64,000 nt of DNA from Lotus japonicus. Its lineage: Eukaryota; Streptophyta; Magnoliopsida; Fabales; Fabaceae. Shown here piece after piece: positions 47,404-58,979 of this stretch. Each line of letters starts with the position of its first letter. Position 1 is the stretch's first letter. Both the position numbers and the translations under genes were made by a program. The DNA lies in the NCBI RefSeq assembly GCF_012489685.1, contig NC_080042.1, forward strand, positions 21,094,150-21,158,149, written 5' to 3'. Below the pieces are notes generated by a model. It was not told the DNA's origin. It worked only from the letters and a program-made list of their open reading frames with translations, and did no database searches.

Positions 47404-50399
47404 GGCGCATCACCGCACTCAATCCTCCAAAATATACTTCATGTGTATTTTATCTCTGCTAGTTTGCTACAAATTGACTTCGAGCCTGGAAGTCATCTGA
47501 ATCACTTTTCCAATGCGACACGGGTTTACACCACCAGGCACCATATATGCATGTACTACAATTTAGATGACTTACATGCCCGAAATCGATATGAAGCAAA
47601 CTTTTTTCTGGACACCATTCTTGCACAAATTATCTATTATCTTGGGCGGTGAGAACAACCCTTCAAGTAGGGACGGGTGAGAAATTTATAATGAGTGAGG
47701 AAGGTAATGATTACAAAAGGGCTATGACCTAGATAGATAGAAATCTATTAACTGAATATTAAACGATTTTAAATTTGATATATTTATCTTTATTTTTTTT
47801 GGAACTTATATTTATCTTTATTTTAAACAACTATATTTTGTACTTAAAACGGATTTTATCTTATATATATCATAATCCGTTAATGAGCAAATATAAATTT
47901 TGAAAATAAATTTAAAATTCTAAAAGAAAGCTCTAGAAGATAATTAGAGAATGATTCTACGGAATTTTATACTTTATAGAGGTTAAGGATCAATTGAAAA
48001 TCAAGAAAATCGTCAACTAGATTCAGAAAGATCTTATTCAAAATTAGGAAACAATTAAATCTTTATCAGATTTCTTTCACAAAAAATACAAATGTTCTTA
48101 GGAACTAACCCTAGGAGAGGGATTATAAATAGAGGAGTATTTGTGGTATAAGGGGAGCCTCATCACTTCCTAACCACCAACTATCTCTTCAGCCACCTTC
48201 ACGCACAACCGGCCACTTCTTTATTCTTCCATATACCCCTTTCTTCAGCTTCCAACATCACAACTAACATCTTCTTCAAACGAAAAATAAGATAACTCTT
48301 CTCAACACCTTGCCTTCAACAAAACAGTGCCTCACAACCGATGTTTCACTCTTAACCCCAACATAAACAAATCAGAATAGATCTTGGCATGGTTTCCAAA
48401 AATCTCTTGAATAGGTGGTATGGAACGTGATTTCTTGTGCTAATTAACATGGAGGGTGCTTTATTGAAATGTCCAGAGACGATGACAAGGTCAGTTTCAT
48501 CTAAAGAAAGCTTCTGATGCTGCTTCAAAGGATACAACAGGATGAGTGTTGATGCATCTTTTAAGGTTAATCTCATTTGACACTTGATTTTGTTATTTTC
48601 CTATTTTTATATGATTTGATATTATTGTTTGATTTCATTAGATGATTTTATTATAGTGTTTTATTTTTGTGTAAAATAAAAAATTAGGATTAGAAAATTG
48701 TGTACAAAATTTGTGTTCAACGTAATATAAAATTCTCAAAAGATATGTCTTTGTTTATATTTGTAACATTAAAAATATAACATACTATTACTTTGTTTTT
48801 CCTAAGATATTCCTATAACTGACTGTGTGATGAGACTAGTACCCAATGACTTAGAGATCATGTTAAGAGGTATGCCTCGTCTAACAAATATTTCTCCATA
48901 CACACCGCTAGGAATCAAATCCTGGACTAGACTCTTAAAGACTCCAACTATCTACTAATTATGCTACCCCTAATTAGTACATACTATTATTATAAATACG
49001 AATTTATATCATAATTATTCTCCCTCTATTTATATATAAATATAAGTAACCAAACATGCCTATGAATTTCAATAGAATAGAAGATGTTTACTTGGTTGTT
49101 TATTTTCTTCTGGAAAAGAATTTTGTTTCTAGAATTAAAATCAATATAAGCACAATTTTTTTTGAGAAATAAAGATCATGAATAACCACAATTAAAATTT
49201 ATATTGATTACAAATCTCTTGGTCACGTGTTTCCCAATACAAATAATAAAATTACAAATGATGATAAATAAAGAATTAGAAATCAGAAAAGAAAAAAGTA
49301 ATTATGAGAAAAATTCATGAAAAATAGTTATGTATAAAACACCAATATATTTGAGATTGCTAATTATAGTATATTTTCCCAATATTATTTATAAATTTTA
49401 ATGTTTTAGTATAATAGCAATGGTACTGATCAAATAGATCTAGCCCAACTAGGCTATTACAAAACAAAGAGGTAAAGCCCAAGAACATAAGTTAAAGAAA
49501 ATATGGCCTGATGTAACTTCAGTTATAATTATACCATTGTTTACCTAAAAAAAGTGTTGAACCATTGGAGAGATCATACACCGATACTCGCATGTTCGGG
49601 CCTAGGGCACTTTAATACTATCAAAAATCATGGGGCAACTAATATTTGATATATACTAGACTACTAGTATTATACAAAAATGTTTAAATCTTATGGAGGC
49701 AATCGCCCCCAACACACTACAAGTGGGAGCGTCCCTGGCCCAATTAATAAATAATCCTTTATTTTACTTAATAAAAAATATATAAAAAATATTAAATCTT
49801 CTTTTTTGGATATGATATGTAGGTTTAACATTATTAGGTTTTGTACAATATAATCAATTAGAAGTGTCGTTCTTGCGGACGTCGTGAGGTCTTTTACTTT
49901 TCCCACACGTAAAAGACTCTTGAATTTAGAACTCTAATCACAGACCATTTTAAATTTGTTTTTAGGGTTCCAATTTCCCTTAATAAATTGGTGTTGACTC
50001 TATATCATTGTTTTATATTATTTTCCATCTTCCCGTCATGACCTGGTTGCGATAGACCCACATTCTCATAGAGCGACAACCAAGACTTAGGGTGAGCTGC
50101 ATGAAGATAGTAGAATGGCGAGTTGTGGTGATCTCATGCCCAGTTGGTGACTTATGTATCCCGAGCGCATGTTTGATGACTCATATTTTCTACTCTTTGA
50201 ACTCCTTAATTCAATTTATAGTACTAACGTTAATTTAGTATGATAATTAAGAAAATTAATTTAAAAAGATTGTGCTTGAATTTATAAATTGCATATCTAT
50301 CTTTTCCGTATGAAACTTGGAGAGAAAGTTAAGGTTTTAGCTTCCTTTTTTCGATAATCCAACTTTTATCATTAATATTGAGTATAAAGGTCCCTTTGA
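47404..50399. other. Intergenic region
   Basis: No supported gene. A TATAAATAGAGG box at 48126 is followed by a C-rich, leader-like stretch (48150-48350) without a long ORF, possibly a promoter remnant. A SINE-like unit lies at 48830-48990. Confidence 0.4.
48830..48990 (-). mobile_element. tRNA-derived SINE-like remnant
   Basis: On the minus strand GGGTAGCATAATTAGTAG (A-box-like, 48969-48952) precedes GGATTTGATTCC (B-box-like, 48922-48911) at tRNA-like spacing. Confidence 0.4.
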
Positions 50400-50652
50400 A
50401 GTAAAACAAAATAGAATCAATTCATAATTTGATCGATCCCTATTGAGTATTGAAAATTTTAAATCTATCAATCAAATAATTTCAAATTACTACATTATAA
50501 AGCAGACCTGTGAAATATATTTGGATAATTAATTTGAGATCATTCCCTTTGTGCGGTATGCTTGTTCTAGTTACTTTAAAATGACAACTTTGTTGTCTAT
50601 TATATTCACACCTCACTCCAACAACAGACTTCACTTGAACAAAAATACTGCA

Positions 50653-50830
50653 ATGGAGAACATACGTGCTTTAGGACAAAACAACTCAAGTCGTGTTAAG
50701 AGAGAAGATCCTCCGACAAGAAGGGTATTCGTGTGCAAGTTTTGCAGTCGTTCAGTAGCGGCCAAGCATTGGGTGGGTATCAAAATTCCCACAAGAAAGA
50801 ACGTGCGACGCTGAAAAGAGAAGAGATTTT
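50653..50830 (+). pseudogene. C2H2 (QALGGH-type) zinc-finger fragment, left arm
   Basis: From ATG 50653 the frame reads MENIRALGQNNSSRVKRED and RRVFVCKFCSR, the first half of a plant single C2H2 finger (CxxC). The second half, FSSGQALGGYQNSHKKERAT, lies in another frame because of a small deletion after the second Cys. The QALGGH signature has Tyr for His. The parent would be a Q-type zinc-finger transcription factor. It is followed by LKREEI and a TAG. Confidence 0.7.
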
Positions 50831-50851
50831 AACCTAGTTACTCAATGCTAA

Positions 50852-51027
50852 AAATCTCTTCTCTTTTTAGCGCCGCACGTTTTTTCTTGTGAGAATTTTG
50901 ATGTCCACCCAATGCTTGGCCGCTACTGAATGACTGCAAAACTTGCAGACGAATACCCTTATTGTCAGAGGATCTTCCCTCTTAACATGACTTTAGCGTT
51001 TTGAACTAAAGCAAGTTTGTTCTCCAT
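50852..51027 (-). pseudogene. C2H2 (QALGGH-type) zinc-finger fragment, right arm
   Basis: ATG at 51027 gives MENKLALVQN, then the sequence diverges by small indels. The finger region retains VCKFCSH and, in a shifted frame, FSSGQALGGHQNSHKKKRAA with the signature His intact. The same small deletion after the second Cys occurs in both arms, so the duplicated template was already frameshifted. Confidence 0.68.
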
Positions 51028-51181
51028 TGCAATATTTTTGTTCAAGTGAAGTTTGTTGTTGGAGTGTTGTATGAATATGATCGACAACAAAGTTGTCTTT
51101 TTAAAGTAACTAGAACAAGAAGACCACACAAAAGGTAAGATCTAAAATTGATTATTCAAATATATTTCACGCGTCTGCTTT

Positions 51182-51185
<4 letters not shown>

Positions 51186-51251
<66 letters not shown>
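51186..51251. repeat. (TA)n microsatellite
   Basis: More than 30 uninterrupted TA units inside the right arm. The left arm lacks it at the matching point (near 50500). Confidence 0.95.
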
Positions 51252-51255
<4 letters not shown>

Positions 51256-51349
51256 CCGATTAACTTGATATTATTTGATTGATATATTTAAAATTGTCAA
51301 TACCTAATAAGGATCGATTTGATTATGAACTGATTCTATAATTTGCTTT

Positions 51350-52666
51350 AAGTTTAAAGTCTCACTCTTTAAATAATATTTTGTTATTGTAGTATAGAAC
51401 AATCACAATTTCCATAGCTCCAATGATGTGAAAATTCCTTTACCACAACACATAAACCCTATCAAATAAAGGATAAGTCCATGGATCATTGGAGAAACCG
51501 AAACATGTACTAAAGCACAATGAATTAGCGAGATAAAATCCGTAAGATTCCACTGTTGCATCAATAGCTTAAAATGGGTGGGTGGAAAAAATAATGGAGA
51601 CCAAACTTGAATATTATTATCACTCGGTGTCAACGCATTTAATATAACTCATGGAAATGTATTGAAAACTCAACTCTCACAATTTGGGGTTTCTAGTAGA
51701 AAAATTATTCACCAAAATATTCTTTCATGAACAACATTATAGCAATAATAATTTCTATATTGTCGAACAACAATTATAAAAAAAACATATAGAAACAATA
51801 ATTATCATGTAATAAAACACTATGTGACTCAACAATTTATTTTTCATGTAATACATCTTTATCCAATGATGTTCAAACATAGGATAGCATATGAGCCAAT
51901 AATAACAAATATAGACAATGTCTATGAGAATGGAATTGCTCTTAATATTGTTGAAAATATCTACAGAAATAAAAGTATAAATATTGTCAAAACAGTAGTC
52001 ATAAAATAAAATAAATGATAAAAGAACTTATCGATTTGGATGAGGTGTGGAGAGCGTTGTACTTAAACGTATTTAACCACCATAAGTAGATTACAGAATG
52101 TAGATAACATTACAACGAATAGCCTCAAGGATACGAAAACCACTACCTACTAACTCTGCACATAAACTAGCAAGGACCCATGAACAACTCTATGGATTGC
52201 TCATGCAAACTTTTCTCCATCTTGTATTTTAAAAGCGAAGCTTCTTTTTCCTAACTAATTTTAACCAAAGAGCATCACCAGTAGTCGTAACTAAGGTAAA
52301 AATCCTAAGCCGTACAATGATAAAACACAAGAAGGACATGTGACTTTTTAGTTTTCATACTTAATAAAAATAAAACTTGTGTGTCCTGTAATGCCAATTT
52401 CTCTTAACCCTTTAGTAGTTGTAACCATCCAGAAACTATGATGAGAATAACATAACAAAGAAAATGGTAAAAGATGTTACTGGACCTATTTAATAATAAA
52501 TAATAGGAAACAATAAAATGCATGGTCAAAAGATGATATTAGTCTTTAAAATAAGTAAATAATTTAAATAAAAATATAACAAGATTCTTGTACAGGTTCT
52601 AATAGGCTAACGGAAAATGAAACTATTTCATCACTTAATTCAAAGATCCTAAACAATTTCAGAACC
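51350..52666. other. AT-rich intergenic region
   Basis: No supported gene. A 76-codon minus ORF at 51403-51633 is not recognised. The last 100 bases are the 3' flank of the coiled-coil gene. Confidence 0.35.
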
Positions 52667-55432
52667 TCAACATACTTTATTTTTTCCTTTTTTATTTGCA
52701 TGATTTTTTAATTCACATTGTGTCTTCGATAGAAGATCCTTCTGCTCATTGCCTTCAAGCTCCATGTTAGTCTGCATCAAAGAAGTTGACTAAATTTTTT
52801 ATTTTCATTTTAATATATTGAACTTAGCTGTAAATAATATCTTTTTAATTATATACCTCAATTCAATACTATGTATCCTTAATATTCAAAATATTAATAA
52901 GTTGGAACTTTTAGCAAAGCTATACCTTATTGGTTATATTATTTCTGTTCTTCCTTGTAGGCTTATCATGGATACATGCATTTTTCAGAGGTCCAAGTTT
53001 TAGTTCAACATTGGAAAGCTTTAATTTTGTTAAATATTTATGACGTTGCCTCAAAAAACTGAAATAAGAAAGCACTGGTCACAAAATTATTCAATAGAAT
53101 AAAAAATATTAACAGTAGAACAAACTCTAAATGTTTCATACCGAACTTCATCTAAAAGTGTGTCTCTCTTTTGCTTTTCTGCCTGCAATTTCTTCTTCTT
53201 ATCAATATTATCCTGTAACATTGTCATAGTTTTTTTGTAAGGTGATTGAATTAAAACCCAAAGATTGCCCAACGGGCTGTGACACTTTCATTATGTGGAA
53301 CTAGAAATCCAAAAAATGAAACTACGACACAATTAGGTAAGTAAGTTAAGAACAAAGTAGTAAGATAAGAAAATTCACAATGAGAGGTTAAAGTACTTAG
53401 TAGGTATACAAAAATCAGAATTGAGTTGAGGAAGTTCTCCAAGATATAAGGTTTGGATGAAATAGTGGGTTCAACATGCACAAACCTGTTAGATAAATTG
53501 AAGAAGGACAATATGAAGTTCTGCACAAATATGACCCATGCAAAGTCAAATATGACCCATGCAAAGTAGAAGTATAGTACATAAAACTTAGGTTAAAAAA
53601 TCAAGTCACAATTACATTTGACATCGATAGTCATTTCAAAAATAAAAACTCTTTACCTAATTTTATATTTTTCTTTTCCATCCAATTACACAATTTCTAC
53701 AAAGTGTTGGACAACCAAATTCTAAACGTTTCATTGCTACAACCACCACCAATTCAAATGTATACTCTTTTTAAATTTAAATCATAATAGAAATAGATTT
53801 AGTGATATTAAAGTAGAGTCCAAAACATATTTTGAAACAAGATATTGAAAAAATAAAATTAGTGTTTAGCTTCAAAATTAAAGATCCATTTTAGTAGTGT
53901 GTTGTTTTAGTTTGAAACTCAAAATTATAATATACTACCTCATCCTAACTTATTGTTGTTTTAGTTTTTCCCCAATTTTTTAAAACTTGTGTTTTGGAAA
54001 TTCAATATGAGCTATCTCATTTTTCACATTTTCAACCTATTTCATTATTTTATCACTCAACTACTATAATTATATCTACAAACTATCATCTCCTAATTTC
54101 ACAATCAATTTCACTATTTACTCAACCAATTAATAGCATTCCCCCTCTCTCTTTCTAGGTCACTCTCTCAACATTAAGTAAGGATAGTTTAGTCAAGTTT
54201 TATATTAATTTTTTAAGGCCAACAACTCTTATGATAATTAAAAGTGAATTTAAGGGGTACCCAATACAAATGTACAAATTGAATAAAATCCCATGGATCC
54301 GGCTTCCACATGGAACATTTATGACGTCAAACATAACTCATAAATCACAATTCCACAACTACTACAAAACATATACAAACAACATTTGGATTAGAATCCC
54401 AACAAAAAAAATGTCATTTAAATGACTTATTTCTTGCCCTCAACCATCACTAAGTCTTTATCTTGACAAATTAAAAAAATTCTTTAGTGCATAACCTTAA
54501 GATTTAGAAACCATTTTATTCCTCTTACTTTATATAGACCATATTGCTGTCAGTCAAATAATCATCCGAAGAATGTTTTTCTACATCAAGTTATATATCA
54601 ATAAAAAAAACCCTTAAATTGAGTGCATTACCTTAAACAACACAAGATCAAAACATGTGTAGCAAATATTACATGGTTTGAGTGTAGGCTTCGAGAATAT
54701 AAACAATGAAAAATAGGAATAATAAGTTAATGAAACAATTAATCAACCATTAGGACCATAATCTAATGAACTATTTGGGTGATAGCAAGTACCTTGAAAA
54801 TATTGTTTATGAAATCAGTAATTGTGTCAATCCATATTTATAAGTGATGATATTGATTTCAACTAGCTGTGTGCTAATAGAGAAATATTTTATAGACACT
54901 CATTTGGGTGTCTATACCCAAATTAAAAGAGAATCAATTCATAATATGTTTGTCTAAGAGTTGATATAACCCTTTTCTTGTTTAGTTCATGATGGGAGGT
55001 AACACATTTTATAATAAATATATTTTAAAATACAATTTTGGGTTTCAAAATATAAGTAATGACTTTTTTTTTATAAGATTTATCTTTCTCGAAATCCCCA
55101 ATTTTGGATTGGAGAGGTTGAGTTAAGAGGGATTTAGGGCCACTGTATTCCCTTTCCCTACAAAAGTTTGAACCAAGTACAAATTTCTCCTTTCTCCTCT
55201 CCATTCCCCTCAAATTAAACAATATGTATATGTAAGATAAGACTATATGCACATAATTAAAAATATCAAAGTGGAATAAATATAACAAAAAATAATAATA
55301 TGAGGGAAAATAAATGACACTGGCCTTTAGTAGCTTCAAATACTTTTCCGATAGTGATCTGTAGCTGCTAGTAAGCTTTGAATTTTTGTCATGATCGTGA
55401 AATTGAAGGGAATTAACCGAACTCCTTTTCAT
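52667..55432 (-). CDS. Small coiled-coil protein gene, four-exon model
   Basis: Exons at 55432-55325, 53212-53142, 53058-52926 and 52771-52667 join in phase to 138 codons and a TGA. The protein reads MKRSSVNSLQFHDHDKNSKL..., then SLSEKYLKLLK, then DNIDKKKKLQAEKQKRDTLL, and across the next junction DEVRFLRQRHKYL. The last is a conserved block in uncharacterised plant coiled-coil proteins. The tail is Lys-rich. The last three exons have canonical sites (TTACAG, CG|GTATG, TTTCAG, AAG|GTATA, ATGCAG) and are well supported. Exon 1 depends on a GC donor (AAG|GCCAGT) and a 2.1 kb intron, so it is less certain. Further exons may exist. Role unknown; a nuclear coiled-coil factor is a guess. Confidence 0.55.
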
Positions 55433-56521
55433 CTTTATTCCTAGATTCTGAATTTTCAACGGAAAATAATGAGATTCTATTGAACAATTTTGTTTCTTCA
55501 TATCTTTTCAAGAAATAGACTGCATCAATAACAAGGGGATTTGAGTGTAAGTACTCAAATTTTCATTAAGGAGAAAAGACAGGAAAAAATTATATTAAGA
55601 TGAAAAGAAGAGTTGATTCGTTACCTTCGAAGAAGACTAAGAAGAGGAGGGCCTCCTGTGAACCCTAATACGTAATGAAGGAGGAGGAGGAGGAGAAGGA
55701 GAAGTATGAGAAGTAGAAGAATAAATTGTTTGGATGAAGAAATATGTGTGACATTAGGGACAATATATACTCATAATTTTTTATTTTCCTTCCTGGTATA
55801 AATATGTTTGAGGTCCTTGACTTTGTAAGAGGAATCAAATTAGGACCTCGAAAATTTTCAAAATGTTATTCTTGAGAAATATATTTTTAATCAAATTAAG
55901 TCATTTTGTCTTCGTGTTATCAATTTTGACCAACCAACTGGGCAGTGGCGAGCCTTGTCAGCTAAGGGTGGCCACGTAGATGTTCTCACATCAGTTTTAG
56001 TTCTTGTAAATTTTTTAAATCATATTCCAATTTCTCCTCTTCCACCACCATCTTCTTCCTCTTCCATTCCACCTTCATTTTCTTTATCTGTAGCTCATGC
56101 ATTCCTAGGAAAAAAAAAACCAACAATTTAATCTTCTTCATCTTCCTCCTTCCACTCAACACCATCCTCTTCCTTAATCTCCTCACCCAAATTCATCAAA
56201 GGAGAACTAGTCTCTCCCATCTTAAAAACCCAGAATACTTCTGAAAATATAGACCATCTAATCATTTATGGGTCCACATGATCCATAAATACCACATTGG
56301 TCCCTCAACATATTTTCATACAACATGAACCACCCGGTCATCGTGAAGCTCCTAAGTCAATGGGTGATCAAGAATGCCCATGGCCTAGCGTGGTGACTTC
56401 CATTGCACTTAGGAAAGGTGCCACTCTAAGGTCTACCCAAGTTCGTGGAGCCTACGTCATAATTTGTGGTCCGGGCGCCGCGCGAACGTAGGCCCCCTCC
56501 AATATTAGTTCTAAATTTTTA
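55433..56521. other. Upstream flank of the coiled-coil gene and SINE-like sequence
   Basis: A GAG-rich stretch (55635-55725) may be its leader on the minus strand. At 56384-56460 CATGGCCTAGCGTGGTGACTTC (A-box-like) and CCAAGTTCGTGGAGCC (B-box-like) hint at a diverged SINE. Other open frames here are low-complexity. Confidence 0.3.
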
Positions 56522-57971
56522 GGCTTAAATACTCTGGAGGCCCCTGAAATTGTACCCCGTACGAAAATAAGTCCTTGAATTTTTTTTTCCGATTCCAGAT
56601 CCCTGAATTTTTTTTTAATCGAAATAGGTCCCTACGCGTGTTTAAAGCTGAGGTGGCTCTATTTTTGCATACTCATTATTTCCATGTGGCCTTTATTATT
56701 ATTTTTAATTACACATGGAATTTTAATGAAAATTAAACATTTTAAGACTAAAATTAATCCCTAATTCTAATTACCTTCAATCCCTAATCCCTAGGAGTGC
56801 AATCGAAGGGAGAAGGTTGATCATGGCCACATCAAACTCCCAGATCAGTCCTTACTAAACACTATGAAATCATCCAAAGAGCAACAGTCCAGCAGACAGA
56901 ACAACTCTCACCTTTCATGAAATTGAAATTGCCATCAGATTTATCATGAAGAATCACTGCATAGTAATTGTTCACTGGTCTTAAATTTTTCCTTGAGCAC
57001 AATACCCCACTATGCATAGAAGACACCCCAGCATGCCCATTTTCTGCAGCTTTTCCAACATGCACATCCCTTCCCTTCTCTGTTATGTATCATCATCTTG
57101 AACTAAAACAAAAAAAGATTTAGACTATGAAATAGAAATGGGTTTTGTTTGAAGGTAGAGCATGACAACTAAAAAACAAAGAAGTGGGAGAGAAAAGCCC
57201 ACGCATGCTTGAAAATGATGGAGTTTTTGGAGGATGAAGCGAATCTGGGGGAAGAAGAAAGAGAAACGGGGAGAGAGAAGGTGGCTTTGGCGCAGAGCCT
57301 CCGACCCTTTGTCACCGATTTATCGAAAACCGCCAGCATTTTTCACAGATCTGGAGATGGAGTTGTGAATGGAGTAAAGGGAAAAGCGGATATGGAGATG
57401 GAGCACCGAGCAAACCCACTTTAGGAAAAGCAGATCTGGAGATGGAAATGATAGACGACGGTTCTGAGTTCGATTTCAGGGTTTGTTTCTGAGCTTGATT
57501 TCAGGGTTTGTTTTCATATCTGAGAAGAGAAGCACGAATTTAACAAGATTGATGTTCAGAAACAAACCCAGGAGATGGGTGGACAGTCGACGGTGGTGAT
57601 AGGTGGGGAAAGAGGAGAGTGAGAGATTAGAGGGTGGGGATGGGTTTTGGGGTTGTTGTACCGGTGGTGGAGGTGTTGAAGAGAGACAGGTCTGAGATTG
57701 ATAAAAGGTTGAATATGATGTTGAAGATAGAAGAGGTGAAGAAGGGAGAGAGAAGAGGAACATATTAGATTGAAGATAAATGTTTTTTTCTAAATTATTT
57801 AAAAATAACAATAAAGGTCACGTGGAAATAATGAGTATGCAAAAATAGAGCCACGCGTAGGGACCTATTTTGATTAAAAAAAATTCTAAGGATCTGGAAT
57901 CGGAAAAAAATATTTCAGGGACTTATTTTCGTATGAGATACAATTTCAGGGGCCTCCAGAGTATTTAAGCC
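56522..57971. mobile_element. Mutator-like element with perfect 9-bp target duplication (Pack-MULE candidate)
   Basis: Ends GGCTTAAATACTCTGG and CCAGAGTATTTAAGCC belong to terminal inverted repeats of about 170 bp that include TTTTTGCATACTCATTATTTCC and its complement. AAATTTTTA flanks both sides (56513-56521, 57972-57980). No mudrA transposase is present. The unique interior (56760-57780) contains exon-like sequence, as in Pack-MULEs. Confidence 0.88.
56912..57065 (-). pseudogene. Captured exon-like sequence inside the Mutator-like element
   Basis: The minus strand reads MHVGKAAENGHAGVSSMHSG and RPVNNYYAVILHDKSDGNFN, ending FMK at a strong donor (AAAG|GTGAGAG). Composition and the splice site suggest a host exon. 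The gene is not recognised. Confidence 0.35.
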
Positions 57972-58079
57972 AAATTTTTATTTTCAATTTCTCGCCCTCC
58001 GGCTTCTGAGAGCCACGTTGTTTGCTATGAGCTTATAATTTTTGTGAAGGTACAAAATCAAGAAATAATGTTGCATCGT

Positions 58080-58979
58080 GCTACTCCTGGAATTATGTGG
58101 GGCTTCATATACCTGCAAGTTGGCTGCGAGCCCCACTTGCTCTTGTTGCACCCATATGGTTGAAGATGCTCTCCGGGATTGCCCTCATTCCAAAGAGCTT
58201 TGGCTGCGCTCAGTTTGCACTTTCTTCCCTGATTTCTTTGTTTCAAATTTTTGGAATTGGATTGAGGACATATATTCTGAAGCTGCGAATTTCCTCCATG
58301 TTCTTTGGTGGGTGTGGCGGTGGAGCGGGGAACAATGTGGTTCTTGGCAATGAGGTTTGGACCATGGAGCACGTTCAACGACAAATCTCGAGTACCATTC
58401 CCAACCCGGGCTAGTGGGTTGGAGACGACGTTGTCCAGTGTGCAGTATCGAGTTTTGTTACATCTCTAACTGGTTGGATGAAGCTGCATGTGGACGGTAG
58501 CTTCCACCGTCCTTCTTCTACTATGAGCTATGGTGGTCTCCTTAGGGATCACAATGGTGTTTAGATTGATGGGTTTGCTAGTTTCGAAGGCGTTGGTGAG
58601 GTGTTCCTTGCCGAAGTACTTGCTGTTGTAAGAGGCTTAACCATGGCTTGGCAAAAGGGAATCCGTAGGCTTATTTGCATATCAGATTGCTTGGATGTAG
58701 TACTGGCGCTCACTGGCAACAGGTCCTTGAACTTGTATTCTTGTGCAGCATACTTGGCGGAGGCAGAGTTTTCTGCACCAGAATTAGGAAGTGTCTATTC
58801 AACATGAACCTAGAGAGAGGAATAAACCTGCGGATGTCTAGCAAAGATGGGTTTTAGACTCAGATTAGACTTCTCAACTTGGAATATTCCCCCTCCTGAG
58901 ATTGCTCCTCTCGTGGGGTGTGGCTAGTTTCTTTTCCTTCTTTTGTTTGCTTTTCTATATCTCATGTACCCAAAAAAAA
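58080..58979 (+). pseudogene. 3' end of an L1-type LINE: zinc-binding RVT region and RNase H
   Basis: A first block (CCTHMVEDALRDCPHSKELW...FWNWIEDIYSEAANF) matches the zf-RVT region following plant LINE reverse transcriptases. After several stops, an RNase H domain starts WMKLHVDGSFHRPSSTMSYG, then GGLLRDHNG (next codon a stop), GFASFEGVGEVFLAEVLAVV, GLTMAWQKGIRRLICISDCL, and a tail EPRERNKPADV. Acidic residues D(GS), E(VLAVV) and D(CL) are in the expected order. A poly-A stretch at 58973 would mark the 3' end. Reverse transcriptase and 5' sequence are missing, as in most truncated LINEs. Confidence 0.75.

Larger units (their letters stand above)
50400..51349. repeat. Long inverted duplication carrying a C2H2 zinc-finger gene fragment
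   Basis: The left arm (about 50400-50830) and right arm (about 50851-51349) are reverse complements over almost their whole length, separated by a 20-base loop (50831-50850). The arms pair through non-coding sequence (TAGAATCA(A/G)TTCATAAT), a leader (TCTAGTTACTTTAAAA), the start codon and the zinc-finger region. The right arm differs by an internal deletion and a (TA)n expansion (51186-51251). Transcription across it would give a hairpin of some 400 base pairs. Confidence 0.88.

Noticed and set aside
53935..54195. Stowaway-like start (CTACCTCATCCTAACTTATT)
   Set aside because: No matching inverted end or TA pair could be found.
55986..56186. 66-codon Lys/Glu-rich minus ORF
   Set aside because: Low-complexity, with no start context or conservation visible.
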